Assembly: GCF_003028855.1 (NCBI RefSeq)
Contig: NZ_CP028324.1
Span: forward strand, 1,054,001-1,118,000
Length of the DNA: 64,000 bases
Reading direction: 5' to 3'
DNA from: Pseudoduganella armeniaca
GTDB taxonomy: Bacteria; Pseudomonadota; Gammaproteobacteria; Burkholderiales; Burkholderiaceae_D
Position 1 is the first letter of the stretch. Each line of letters opens with the position of its first letter. Both the position numbers and the translations under genes were made by a program. Shown here piece by piece: positions 48,445 to 56,511 of the stretch. The notes beneath the pieces were generated by a model. It did not search any database. It was not told the DNA's origin and was given only the letters and a program-made list of their open reading frames with translations.

Positions 48445-48469
48445 TCCGCTTTTGCCGCGCCCAATGAAA

Positions 48470-48492
48470 AAGGCCCGCATGAAGCGGGCCTT
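48470..48492. terminator. Bidirectional intrinsic terminator
   Basis: AAGGCCCGC and GCGGGCCTT arms (48470-48478, 48484-48492) form a hairpin preceded by AAAAA and followed by TTGTCTT. It sits between the convergent small exported protein gene and the FtsH-like gene. Confidence 0.8.
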
Positions 48493-48511
48493 GTCTTAGC
48501 TGCCGAGGCGT

Positions 48512-50425
48512 TTATGCCGCCAGGCGCAGCGGTGCCGGATCGAGGCGCTCTTCCAGCAGCGTGAAGATGGCGTCTTTCGACAGCACGTAACGCTCCATCA
48601 GCACGTCCTTCAGCGATTCCATCACCTCGCGGTAGTCGCCGATCGACTTCAGGGTCAGGCTGTACAGCTCGTCGGCCTTGGCTTCCACCTGTACCAGCGT
48701 GTGCTCGCCCGAGGTTTCGTTCTTGAACTGGCTGTAGTCCAGCTTCGAGCGCGAGTACATCGACAGGCGGTTGACCATCATGTCCAGCATCGAGGTTGCC
48801 TTCTGGATGTCGTTCTGGCTGCCCACCGAGATGCCGCGGGCACCGTAGAACAGCTCTTCCGCCGCCACGCCGCCGTACAGCTGCATGACGTCGCGTTCCA
48901 TCTCTTCCAAGGTGCGCAGCGACATGTCGTCGCCGGCGGACAGCACGTAGCCCAGCGCGTTCAGCTTCGACACCGATTCCGTGCTGATCTTCAGCAGGTG
49001 CGACTTTTCCTTCACTTCCGCCAGCGAGAGACCTTCGCGCAGGTACGGGTCGATCTGCATGAAGAAGTGACCCAGTTCGTGCAGGGCGATGCGCTCGCGC
49101 TGGCGGGTCTTCTCGGCCGTGGTGGCACGGTCCGTCAAGCCGATGGTGGCGCGCTCGAAGGCGCGGAACATCAGGTCGGTGTTGATGACGGTCTTGTCCT
49201 GGATCGACAGCATCGAGGCGCGCTCCACCACCGTTTCCAGCAGCGCCGGGCTGAGGTTGTTGGTGATCTCGGCAACCTGGTTCAGGTCCATGTCGTTCCA
49301 GTCGACCAGGCCTTCTTCCTTGCGGCTCAGGAACGAGCGCAGCAGTTCCTGGCGCTCCGTCTTGTTCGGCAGGCGGAAATTGATCTTGACGGAGAAGCGG
49401 CGCAGCATGGCTTCGTCCATCTGCGAGTTGTTGTCGTCGAAGTTCGACGCGACCACCCAGATGACGCCTTTGCCTTCGTCGCTCTTGACGCCGTCCAGCA
49501 GGCCCAGCAGCGTGTTGGCGGTGTCGTCTTCCCATTTCTTCTCACCGCGACCGCGTGGCATGAACAGCGCCTGCGCTTCGTCCAGGAAGATGATGCAGTT
49601 GCCGCGCGCGGCCGCCTTGCGGTACAGCGCGTTCAGCGATTTGGAGCCGCCGCCGATATAGCCCGATTCCAGCGCCGAGCCCGATGCGGAGATCAGCGGA
49701 TAGCCCAGGCGCTTGGCCAGGTAGCCGGCCAGCTTGGTTTTACCGGTACCGGCAGGGCCCGTCAGCATGACGTTGAACGGCTTGTCGATATTGTGCTGCT
49801 TGTACACGCTGCGGTTGCGGATCATGTCTTCCAGGTGCAGCACTTCCTGCTTGATGTCTTCCATGCCGATCAGGTCGTCCATCGAGCCCTTCAGCTTGTC
49901 CGGGGTGATGACGGAGGCGGACATGCCCATACCCGGGATGCCGAACTTCAGCACGAACAGCAGCAAGGTGATGAGGAAGATGTCGAATGCATGGCGGCGG
50001 GCGAAGCCGGTCACGGTGGCCATCGTGCCGCCGTCGTCCTGCAGCACGGCCTTGTGCGACGCCAGGTACTCTTCCTTGGCGATGGCATACGGCAGGCCGT
50101 TACGCAGCAGCACTTCGCGCTCCAGCGACAGGTGCGAGGTGCTCGGCACCTTCACCACGTGCAGCTGCGTGGAATCCTTGTATTTGTAGATGTAACGCGG
50201 CGCGTCCGACAGCGGACGGGCGATCAGCAGGTAGTCCAGCTTGTCGCGCTGGCCCACCAGGGCCGTGATCTCGGAAATGTTCTGCGAGCGCACGACGGGG
50301 CTGCCGTCCTGCGTCGTCTCGTTGCCGAGGACTGCAAAGGCGACGGCCGCGATCGTCAGCACAACGAGGGCGACGCGCACCCAGGTGTTCTTGAGAGCGA
50401 GCTGAAGTTTGTAAAAATTGAACAT
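48512..50425 (-). CDS. FtsH-like membrane AAA protease paralogue (peptidase M41)
   Basis: This 637-residue protein has an N-terminal transmembrane helix (about 16-34), a ~110-residue periplasmic segment unlike classical FtsH, and a second helix (about 146-162). The AAA module carries Walker A GPAGTGKT at 223-230, Walker B IIFLDE at 278-283 and an arginine-finger region LRRFSVKI. The M41 domain has zinc motif HELGH at 449-453. The sequence is clearly diverged from housekeeping FtsH (motif HEAGH, SRH region), so it is called a paralogue. The ATG at 50425 gives a normal membrane start; the open frame upstream is not supported. It probably degrades membrane or periplasm-linked substrates. Confidence 0.85.
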   Translation of the reverse strand: MFNFYKLQLALKNTWVRVALVVLTIAAVAFAVLGNETTQDGSPVVRSQNISEITALVGQRDKLDYLLIARPLSDAPRYIYKYKDSTQLHVVKVPSTSHLSLEREVLLRNGLPYAIAKEEYLASHKAVLQDDGGTMATVTGFARRHAFDIFLITLLLFVLKFGIPGMGMSASVITPDKLKGSMDDLIGMEDIKQEVLHLEDMIRNRSVYKQHNIDKPFNVMLTGPAGTGKTKLAGYLAKRLGYPLISASGSALESGYIGGGSKSLNALYRKAAARGNCIIFLDEAQALFMPRGRGEKKWEDDTANTLLGLLDGVKSDEGKGVIWVVASNFDDNNSQMDEAMLRRFSVKINFRLPNKTERQELLRSFLSRKEEGLVDWNDMDLNQVAEITNNLSPALLETVVERASMLSIQDKTVINTDLMFRAFERATIGLTDRATTAEKTRQRERIALHELGHFFMQIDPYLREGLSLAEVKEKSHLLKISTESVSKLNALGYVLSAGDDMSLRTLEEMERDVMQLYGGVAAEELFYGARGISVGSQNDIQKATSMLDMMVNRLSMYSRSKLDYSQFKNETSGEHTLVQVEAKADELYSLTLKSIGDYREVMESLKDVLMERYVLSKDAIFTLLEERLDPAPLRLAA

Positions 50426-50648
50426 TGGCAGACTCAATAAGGGACAAACACGTGAACGAATGTCGATACAACGAGATGGGCTGTGCGCGTGGGCGCGGCG
50501 CTCAGCACAGACCTCGGGATCCGGCGCGCGGTTAGCGGGGCACAACCGGGAAGTCGTGTCGCTGTGCATGGACGCTGCTTGGGGGGCAGCTTTTGTTCCG
50601 ATAAGGGCTTGTCCCTTAATGCCGAGCGGCAACGTAGCGTATATGTGG

Positions 50649-50677
50649 ACTATACCGGCGTCCGCAAGCTTTGTCTT
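50649..50677 (-). promoter_or_regulatory. Candidate promoter of the FtsH-like gene
   Basis: On the minus strand AAGACA (50677-50672) and TATAGT (50654-50649) are spaced by 17 bases, implying a leader of about 220 bases. The rest of the 333-base gap 50426-50758 holds no supported gene. Confidence 0.4.
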
Positions 50678-50758
50678 TAGTTTCCTCAAGAAAAAACAAT
50701 GCCGTGCAACACCTTTTTACGCTTGTCGTTACCGCTTGTCTATTCGGTTTTACAAGTG

Positions 50759-51556
50759 TTACTTTTGCGCTTCCAGCTCTTCGTATCTGCGGTCGATACG
50801 GCTGAGCGTGCCGTCGCGTCGCAGCGTTTCAAAGGTGGCATTCAGGCGGTCGACCAGGGCGTCCGGCGTCGTGGCATTGCAGGCCAGGTAGAGCTGGACC
50901 TTGTTGAAGACGAGCACGGGAACGAGCTTGCCGCCCATCGTCAGGCGCTCCAGCATATTGCTGTCGGTACGGGTGGCCACCGCCCACAGGTCGATGCGGT
51001 TCAGCAGCAGCTTCTGCTGGTTGGCCAGGTCGTTTTGCAGCGAGTCGACATTGAAGCCGCGGCTGCGCAGGTATTCGCCGCGCGCATCGCCGTTGTAGGC
51101 GCCGATCCGCAGGTGACGCGCGTCTTCCAGCGTTTTCAACTGGTAATTGGCGCCGGCGCGGCCCAGCAGCAGCCACTCGGTGCTGTTGATGGGGCCGACC
51201 CACTTGAAAAATTTCTCCCGGTCCGGCGTACGCGAAGTCGAGTAGACGCAGGTCAGCGGATCGCGCTGGGCCATCACGTAGGCGCGTTTCCACGGCAGGA
51301 TGTCGATGCGATAAGGCACGCCGGCACGCTGCAGCACGGCAATGACCTTCTCGGTCTGATAGCCAGTGGCCTTGCCGTTCACGAGCATGCTCGAAGGTGG
51401 GGTGTTTTCGCCAGTGATGACGAGCGTCGGCCAAGTCGGCGCTGGTGCCTGTTGCACGGGGCCGGGACGCACTTCGGCGGTCGGGCCGACGGTGCCGCCA
51501 GCCATGACGGGGCCCGCTACTGCCAATACTGCCAGGGCCACTGCCGATTTCCACAT
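50759..51556 (-). CDS. Periplasmic solute-binding protein family 3-like (amino-acid type)
   Basis: This 265-residue exported protein has a signal peptide at residues 1-19 (cleavage after VMA). The fold pattern is that of a type II periplasmic binding protein: a NTPPSSMLVNGKATGYQTEKV lobe start, LPWKRAY, and a second lobe with LRIGAYNGDARGEYL. No ABC permease or ATPase genes are adjacent, so it is either an orphan receptor or acts with distant partners. Related orphan proteins in proteobacteria are often annotated as amino-acid-binding. Confidence 0.8.
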   Translation of the reverse strand: MWKSAVALAVLAVAGPVMAGGTVGPTAEVRPGPVQQAPAPTWPTLVITGENTPPSSMLVNGKATGYQTEKVIAVLQRAGVPYRIDILPWKRAYVMAQRDPLTCVYSTSRTPDREKFFKWVGPINSTEWLLLGRAGANYQLKTLEDARHLRIGAYNGDARGEYLRSRGFNVDSLQNDLANQQKLLLNRIDLWAVATRTDSNMLERLTMGGKLVPVLVFNKVQLYLACNATTPDALVDRLNATFETLRRDGTLSRIDRRYEELEAQK

Positions 51557-51678
51557 AATGATTCACCAAAGCAAGAACGACTTCAGCATAGCCGATCGGC
51601 TGGCAAGCAGCAAGGTAGCACGGCAGGGAACCATGACGGCGTTGCGGGCGCGCCGCGCGCCATGGGCCTGCGGCGCGG

Positions 51679-53391
51679 TCAGGGCGCCCGTCGCAGCAGG
51701 CGGAAGCGCTCGCTGCGGTCGCTGGCGCGGCGGCCCTCCCACAGCACGATCCAGTTGCCCGCCGGTGTCTTGCCGGCGTTGGGGCCGCGCACGTCGTACT
51801 GCCACAGCAGCAGCTGGCATGCGGTCTGGCCGACCTTGCTGAACGGCAGCCTGCCGAAGTAGGCGAACGAGGCGCGCTGCGCCGGGCCGGCGTTGCTGGC
51901 GATGCAGTCCGTATCGGCCGGCAGCGCGGCTGCGGCCTGGCGCGCGACCGTCGCGTAGCTCTTGCTGTAGTTCATGTGCGGCAGGAACAGGGTCATCAGC
52001 AGGATCCAGATCAGGATCACGCCGCCGGACGACAGCACGACGGCGCGCCACAGCACGGAAGGGCGACGCGACACACGCCAGTGCACCAGCAGGAACCAGC
52101 CCAGCGTGGCGGCGGTCGCGACGATCGTTGCCAGCCAGTTCACTTCCGGCACGTAGCCGGGCAGCAGCTTCAGCACATTGTGCGCCGGGCGCGGCGGCCA
52201 GCCCGTCAGCTGCGCATACCAGAAGATCCACAGCACGGCCGCGCCCAAGGTCAGCACGGTGACGGAGAACCAGTCGATGGCGTTGATGGCGCCGCGCTGC
52301 ACCGTCAGCAGGCCGAACGCGGCCATGATGGCCAGCGGCGGCATCAGCATCAGCAGCTGGGCGTGCTCGGGCGCCGGATGCAGCAGCAGCAGCAGCGTGG
52401 CGATCGTGACGAAGGTGGTCGGCACGACGATGTGCAGCAGGTTGCTCTGGCGCCGCCAGGCATACGCGGCCCACAGCGCGAACGGCCAGGCCGGCCAGAA
52501 GAACCAGACGCCATCGCGCAGGAACGCCTGCACGGCGCGCAAGTTGGGCAGGCCGATCTGGGAATTGTTCCAGGCCAGCCAGGCGGACAGCGGTGCCTGG
52601 CCGTAGGGCCGCGTCAGCAGGGCCGGCACGGTCCAGGGCAAGGTGACGGCGGCCGCGACGGCCAGCGACAGCAGCAGGTGCGGCAAGGTGCGCGCGGCCG
52701 GCATCGCCAGGAAGCGGGTGCAGATGAACAGCGCCATCAGCAGGGCCGCTGGCGGCACCCAGCCGCGTGTCAAGGTCATCAGGCCCAGCGCCAGGCCGAT
52801 CAAGGAAGCGTTGCGCAGGCACGGGCGCTCCATGTAGCGCACCGAGCGGTACAAAGTCAGCGCCAGCAGGGCCGTCAGCAGCGGTTCGGAGGTCGTTTCA
52901 TGGCTGTGCTGCAAGAGGCCCAGGCAGCCGAGATAGATCAGCAGCGCGGCATCGGCCAGCGTGCGGCCGAAATCGTCCGGCTCGGGCTGGCCGCCGAACG
53001 CCAACTTCAACGGCTGCGCTTCCGGGCGCCGGCCCAGGTGGAAGGTGGTGAACCACAGCGACAGCGCCCCCAGCAGGAAGATGCCGATGGTGGCCACGCG
53101 CGCGGCAAGCACGTCGCCCAGGAGCGGCCCCAGCAGCTTGATGCACAGCGCACCCAGCCAGAACACCAGCGGGCCTTCCTCGGGCACCGAAAGGCCGGCG
53201 ATATTCGGCCACAGCCAGTCCTGCCAGCTTCCCTGCGCCATCGTCCACATGATGCCGAAGCTGGCGGCGTCGTCGTTCTTCCACGGCGCGCGTCCGATCA
53301 CGCCCGGCAGGATGTACAGCAGGGCCAGGGCGAACAGGGCCCAGCGGGGCAGGGCCAGGGTGGCGGAGGCGGGCAGGCGGACAGGCTTCAT
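51679..53391 (-). CDS. ArnT-like membrane glycosyltransferase (GT83 / PMT superfamily)
   Basis: This 570-residue protein has 11 to 12 hydrophobic segments. The acidic motif after the first helix (APWKNDD near residues 35-41) and the periplasmic-loop segment SVPEEGPLVFWLGALCIKL are the usual catalytic features of the ArnT/PMT superfamily, which transfers sugars from polyprenyl-phosphate donors in the periplasm. A C-terminal periplasmic domain begins near residue 470. In relatives this modifies lipid A or other envelope glycans. No arn operon is nearby, so the sugar is unknown. Confidence 0.82.
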   Translation of the reverse strand: MKPVRLPASATLALPRWALFALALLYILPGVIGRAPWKNDDAASFGIMWTMAQGSWQDWLWPNIAGLSVPEEGPLVFWLGALCIKLLGPLLGDVLAARVATIGIFLLGALSLWFTTFHLGRRPEAQPLKLAFGGQPEPDDFGRTLADAALLIYLGCLGLLQHSHETTSEPLLTALLALTLYRSVRYMERPCLRNASLIGLALGLMTLTRGWVPPAALLMALFICTRFLAMPAARTLPHLLLSLAVAAAVTLPWTVPALLTRPYGQAPLSAWLAWNNSQIGLPNLRAVQAFLRDGVWFFWPAWPFALWAAYAWRRQSNLLHIVVPTTFVTIATLLLLLHPAPEHAQLLMLMPPLAIMAAFGLLTVQRGAINAIDWFSVTVLTLGAAVLWIFWYAQLTGWPPRPAHNVLKLLPGYVPEVNWLATIVATAATLGWFLLVHWRVSRRPSVLWRAVVLSSGGVILIWILLMTLFLPHMNYSKSYATVARQAAAALPADTDCIASNAGPAQRASFAYFGRLPFSKVGQTACQLLLWQYDVRGPNAGKTPAGNWIVLWEGRRASDRSERFRLLRRAP

Positions 53392-53439
53392 AACTCAGGA
53401 GGGCGTACCGATGGAAACAGGAGTATCGGGGATAACAAT

Positions 53440-53469
53440 AAAAAAAGGCAGCCGCAGCTGCCTTTTTTT
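53440..53469 (-). terminator. Intrinsic terminator of rpmE2
   Basis: AAAAAAAGGCAGC (53440-53452) and GCTGCCTTTTTTT (53457-53469) are perfect complements around CGCA. The hairpin has a T-run in both directions and lies 15 bases after the L31 stop. Confidence 0.9.
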
Positions 53470-53483
53470 CGCGACCAGGAGGA

Positions 53484-53753
53484 TTAACCTGCTGCGACGG
53501 CGGTCTTCGAACCGACCTTGCCGAACTTCTGGCGGAATTTTTCCACGCGGCCGGCGGTGTCGACGATCTTGTGCTGGCCCGTGAAGAACGGGTGCGATTC
53601 CGACGAAACCTCGATCTTCACCAGTGGGTATTCTTTACCTTCGTGGGTGATCTTTTCGCGGGTCTGGATCGTGGAACGGGTGACGAACTTGAAGTCGCAC
53701 GACAGGTCGTGGAAGACAACTTCGCGGTATTCTGGATGGGTATCGGCTTTCAT
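53484..53753 (-). CDS. rpmE2: 50S ribosomal protein L31 type B
   Basis: This 89-residue ribosomal protein starts [19 protein letters not shown], the standard type B start. It lacks the CxxC zinc ribbon of type A L31 (zinc-independent paralogue) and has the conserved [20 protein letters not shown] stretch. It is a single gene with its own terminator. Confidence 0.97.
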   Translation of the reverse strand: MKADTHPEYREVVFHDLSCDFKFVTRSTIQTREKITHEGKEYPLVKIEVSSESHPFFTGQHKIVDTAGRVEKFRQKFGKVGSKTAVAAG

Positions 53754-53877
53754 GTGCTTCTCTCAAAAGATTGGTAGCCAAACAGCACTTCGTCGGTCGT
53801 ACGGCTTCTTGACCCGATTGCCGCTCACTTGCCATGGTTAAAAACAGCCGGGGATTATACCGCAAAAAAAACCAAAA

Positions 53878-53931
53878 GGGGACAGGCACCTGTCTTGGGG
53901 AATTAATTCCCCAAGACAGGTGCCTGTCCCC
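53878..53931. repeat. 54-bp perfect loopless palindrome
   Basis: Arms 53878-53904 and 53905-53931 are exact complements of 27 bases with no spacer, centred on AATT. The arms contain GGGGACAGGCACCTGTC, itself partly palindromic. It is the longest and most symmetrical member of the intergenic palindrome family in this window and lies upstream of rpmE2. Confidence 0.9.
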
Positions 53932-53958
53932 GGCGGCGCGTGCGTTGCGATAAAAACC

Positions 53959-53987
53959 GGGGTCAGTCCCCTTCGGGGACAGACCCC
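53959..53987. repeat. GGGGTCAGTCCCC near-palindrome
   Basis: Arms 53959-53971 and 53975-53987 around TTC match at 12 of 13 positions. It is a palindrome-family member, 27 bases from the 54-bp palindrome, so the two form a pair. Confidence 0.8.
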
Positions 53988-53991
53988 AAGC

Positions 53992-54208
53992 CTTTAGCCA
54001 CCCCGGCGGTGGAGCAGGGGTTTCGTGGGGCCCAGCCCCACGCCTGCGCAACGGATCGGCCTTGCAAGGCCGATCTCCTTGGCGCCTGTGGCTTTAGCCA
54101 CCCCGGCGGTGGAGCAGGGGTTTCGTGGGGCCCAGCCCCACGCCTGCGCAACGGATCGGCCTTGCAAGGCCGATCTCCTTGGCGCCTGTGGCTTTAGCCA
54201 CCCCGGCG
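53992..54208. repeat. 100-bp exact tandem repeat at the 3-prime end of rho
   Basis: The unit at 53992-54091 is repeated identically at 54092-54191. A third partial copy (54192-54208) is formed by the last codons and stop of rho. Each unit holds a CGTGGGGC...CCCCACG hairpin and a perfect palindrome GATCGGCCTTGCAAGGCCGATC (22 bases, not listed further). The duplication thus copies the end of rho and its downstream hairpins. Confidence 0.9.
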
Positions 54209-55456
54209 CATCATGTCGAAGAACTCGGTATTGGTCTTCGTTGCGCGCATCTTGTCGAGGATGAACTCCATCGCCTCGATCTCGTCCATCGAGTACAGGA
54301 GCTTGCGCAGGATCCAGATCTTCTGCAGCTGGTCCGGCTTGATCAAGAGTTCCTCGCGGCGGGTGCCCGACTTGTTCAGGTTGATGGCCGGGTAGACGCG
54401 CTTCTCGGCCAGGCGGCGCTCCAGGTGCACCTCCATATTGCCGGTACCCTTGAATTCCTCGTAGATCACGTCGTCCATGCGCGAGCCGGTTTCGATCAGC
54501 GCGGTCGCGACGATCGTCAGCGAGCCGCCTTCCTCGACGTTACGGGCCGCACCGAAGAAGCGCTTCGGACGCTGCAGCGCGTTGGCGTCCACACCACCCG
54601 TCAGCACCTTGCCGGAGGCCGGGATGACGGTGTTGTAGGCGCGCGCCAGGCGGGTGATCGAGTCCAGCAGGATCACCACGTCCTTCTTCATCTCGACCAG
54701 GCGCTTGGCTTTTTCCATCACCATCTCGGCGACCTGCACGTGGCGCGTGGCCGGTTCGTCGAAGGTCGACGCCACCACTTCGCCGCGCACCGAGCGCTGC
54801 ATCTCCGTCACCTCTTCCGGACGTTCGTCGATCAGCAGCACGATCAGCGTGACGTCGGGGTGGTTGGCGGTGATCGCGTGGGCGATGTGCTGCAGCATCA
54901 CGGATTTACCGGACTTGGGCGAGGCCACCAGCAGGCCGCGCTGGCCCTTGCCGATCGGGGCGATCAGGTCGATGATGCGGCCGGTGATGTTTTCCGCGCC
55001 GTTCATCTCGCGCTCCAGGCGCAGCGGCTCGTTCGGGTGCAGCGGCGTCAGGTTCTCAAACAGGATGCGGTGCTTCGAGGCTTCCGGCGATTCGCCGTTG
55101 ACCTTGTCTACCTTGACCAGTGCGAAATAGCGCTCGCCGTCCTTCGGCGTACGTACCTCACCCTCGATCGAATCGCCGGTGTGCAGGTTGAAGCGGCGGA
55201 TCTGGGATGGGGAGATATAGATGTCGTCCGTGGACGCCATGTAGCTGGCGTCAGGGGAGCGCAGGAAGCCGAAGCCGTCCGGCAGCACTTCGAGGGCGCC
55301 GTCGCCGAAGATCTGCTCGCCCGCTTTGGCGCGCTTCTTCAGGATGGCGAACATCAGTTCCTGCTTGCGCAAGCGCGCAGCGTTGTCGATATCCAGACCG
55401 ATGGCCATTTCCAGCAATGCCGAAACGTGCAAGGCCTTTAATTCAGATAGATGCAT
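54194..55456 (-). CDS. rho: Transcription termination factor Rho
   Basis: This 420-residue hexameric RNA helicase has an N-terminal RNA-binding domain ([18 protein letters not shown], then [10 protein letters not shown] in the cold-shock-like fold). The ATPase has P-loop ASPKSGKS near residue 180, Walker [18 protein letters not shown] and the Q-loop/R-loop region [26 protein letters not shown]. The length is standard and no insertion is seen. It follows trxA in the same direction, a conserved proteobacterial neighbourhood. The end of the gene is the first element of the tandem repeat downstream. Confidence 0.98.
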   Translation of the reverse strand: MHLSELKALHVSALLEMAIGLDIDNAARLRKQELMFAILKKRAKAGEQIFGDGALEVLPDGFGFLRSPDASYMASTDDIYISPSQIRRFNLHTGDSIEGEVRTPKDGERYFALVKVDKVNGESPEASKHRILFENLTPLHPNEPLRLEREMNGAENITGRIIDLIAPIGKGQRGLLVASPKSGKSVMLQHIAHAITANHPDVTLIVLLIDERPEEVTEMQRSVRGEVVASTFDEPATRHVQVAEMVMEKAKRLVEMKKDVVILLDSITRLARAYNTVIPASGKVLTGGVDANALQRPKRFFGAARNVEEGGSLTIVATALIETGSRMDDVIYEEFKGTGNMEVHLERRLAEKRVYPAINLNKSGTRREELLIKPDQLQKIWILRKLLYSMDEIEAMEFILDKMRATKTNTEFFDMMRRGG

Positions 55457-55558
55457 AGGTGTTTGAGTGTCCCGTGACGGGAAAGTAAGGTAGGGGAGGG
55501 AACTGCGTGGACTAAATTATCAAAAGGGACGGGCTGGAGCCTCGATCCCTGCCAGGCA

Positions 55559-55584
55559 GGCAGTGCTGCGGGCGCAGCACTGCC
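55559..55584. terminator. Stem-loop between trxA and rho
   Basis: GGCAGTGCTGCG (55559-55570) and CGCAGCACTGCC (55573-55584) are perfect complements with a two-base gap, nine bases after the trxA stop. No T-run follows on the minus strand, so it may attenuate rather than terminate. Confidence 0.6.
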
Positions 55585-55592
55585 TATATTAC

Positions 55593-55919
55593 TCAAATAT
55601 TGCTGTCGATGAAAGAGGTCAGTTGGCCTTTTGCCATCGCGCCCACTTTCTGGGCAGCCGGGACGCCGTTCTTGAACAGGATCAGGGTCGGGATGCCACG
55701 GATGCCGAACTTGCCCGGCACGGTCTGGTTGGCGTCCACGTCCAGCTTGGCGATCGTCAGCTTGCCGTCGTATTCCTTGGCGACTTCTTCCAGGATCGGT
55801 GCAATGCTCTTGCACGGACCGCACCATTCGGCCCAGAAATCGACCAGCACGGGGCGGTCGGATTTCAGCACGTCCGCCTCGAACGATGCGTCGGTAATGT
55901 GTTTGATGTTTTCGCTCAT
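55593..55919 (-). CDS. trxA: Thioredoxin 1
   Basis: This 108-residue thioredoxin has the active site WCGPC at residues 32-36, the cis-proline motif [11 protein letters not shown] and the DVDANQ stretch. It is a cytoplasmic disulfide reductant that works with thioredoxin reductase. The length is standard and it lies immediately upstream of rho on the same strand. Confidence 0.97.
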   Translation of the reverse strand: MSENIKHITDASFEADVLKSDRPVLVDFWAEWCGPCKSIAPILEEVAKEYDGKLTIAKLDVDANQTVPGKFGIRGIPTLILFKNGVPAAQKVGAMAKGQLTSFIDSNI

Positions 55920-56081
55920 GTTTTTGCCTCGTCAGGAGGAAGGATTAAGGTTGCCTGGCAATGCGACGGGGAAGCTTTGTGCCCCACGTCATCGCCGGGA
56001 TAGAAGGCAGATGGAGGCGGCACACGCTAATTCAATGCACGTTGCAAGTGGGAATCAGGCGGGAATGGATCAAATAATAAC

Positions 56082-56510
56082 CTATTTTACGCCACCGTGC
56101 GCCGGCGGGCGGGGACGTGCCTGGCGCTGCTGCCAGGCCTGCGCCAGCAGGTCCGCCAGGGCCGTGCGCGGTACCGGTTTGCTGCAGGCGCCGAGGATCG
56201 TCAGGCCCTGTGCCATCGCCAGCGTCTCGGCCGCGCGCAGGATGCCGCTGTCCATGCCGGACAGCAGCACCACGCTGCCGTCGAAGCGCGCCTCGGCCGC
56301 CGCGCGCAGGTATTCGATGCCATCCATGTCCGGCATCGACAGGTCGCAGATCAGGAGGTCCGGGCCGAATTCGGGCAGCGCCGCCAGCGCGCGGCGCGCG
56401 TCGCTTTCGGCGCGCACGTTGTCGTAGCCCAGCCCATGCAGCATCTCCGTCAGCAATTCCAGCATGAACGTATCGTCGTCGAGCAGCAGTATCCTTAGCG
56501 CGGTAGTCAT
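56082..56510 (-). CDS. Single-domain response regulator
   Basis: This 142-residue receiver domain has acidic pocket LLLDDD near residue 8, phosphoacceptor in LLICDLSMPDMDG and the conserved Lys in GACSKPV. No output domain is present. The start at 56510 follows the frame-corrected stop of the upstream hybrid kinase (56512-56514) by one base, so it belongs to the same operon and is the probable phosphorelay partner of the Hpt domain. A longer start at 56528 overlaps the kinase and is less likely. Confidence 0.88.
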   Translation of the reverse strand: MTTALRILLLDDDTFMLELLTEMLHGLGYDNVRAESDARRALAALPEFGPDLLICDLSMPDMDGIEYLRAAAEARFDGSVVLLSGMDSGILRAAETLAMAQGLTILGACSKPVPRTALADLLAQAWQQRQARPRPPAHGGVK

Positions 56511-56511
56511 G

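Noticed and set aside
53992..54208. Possible CRISPR array
   Set aside because: Two full copies of a 100-base unit joined without unique spacers; this is a simple tandem duplication.
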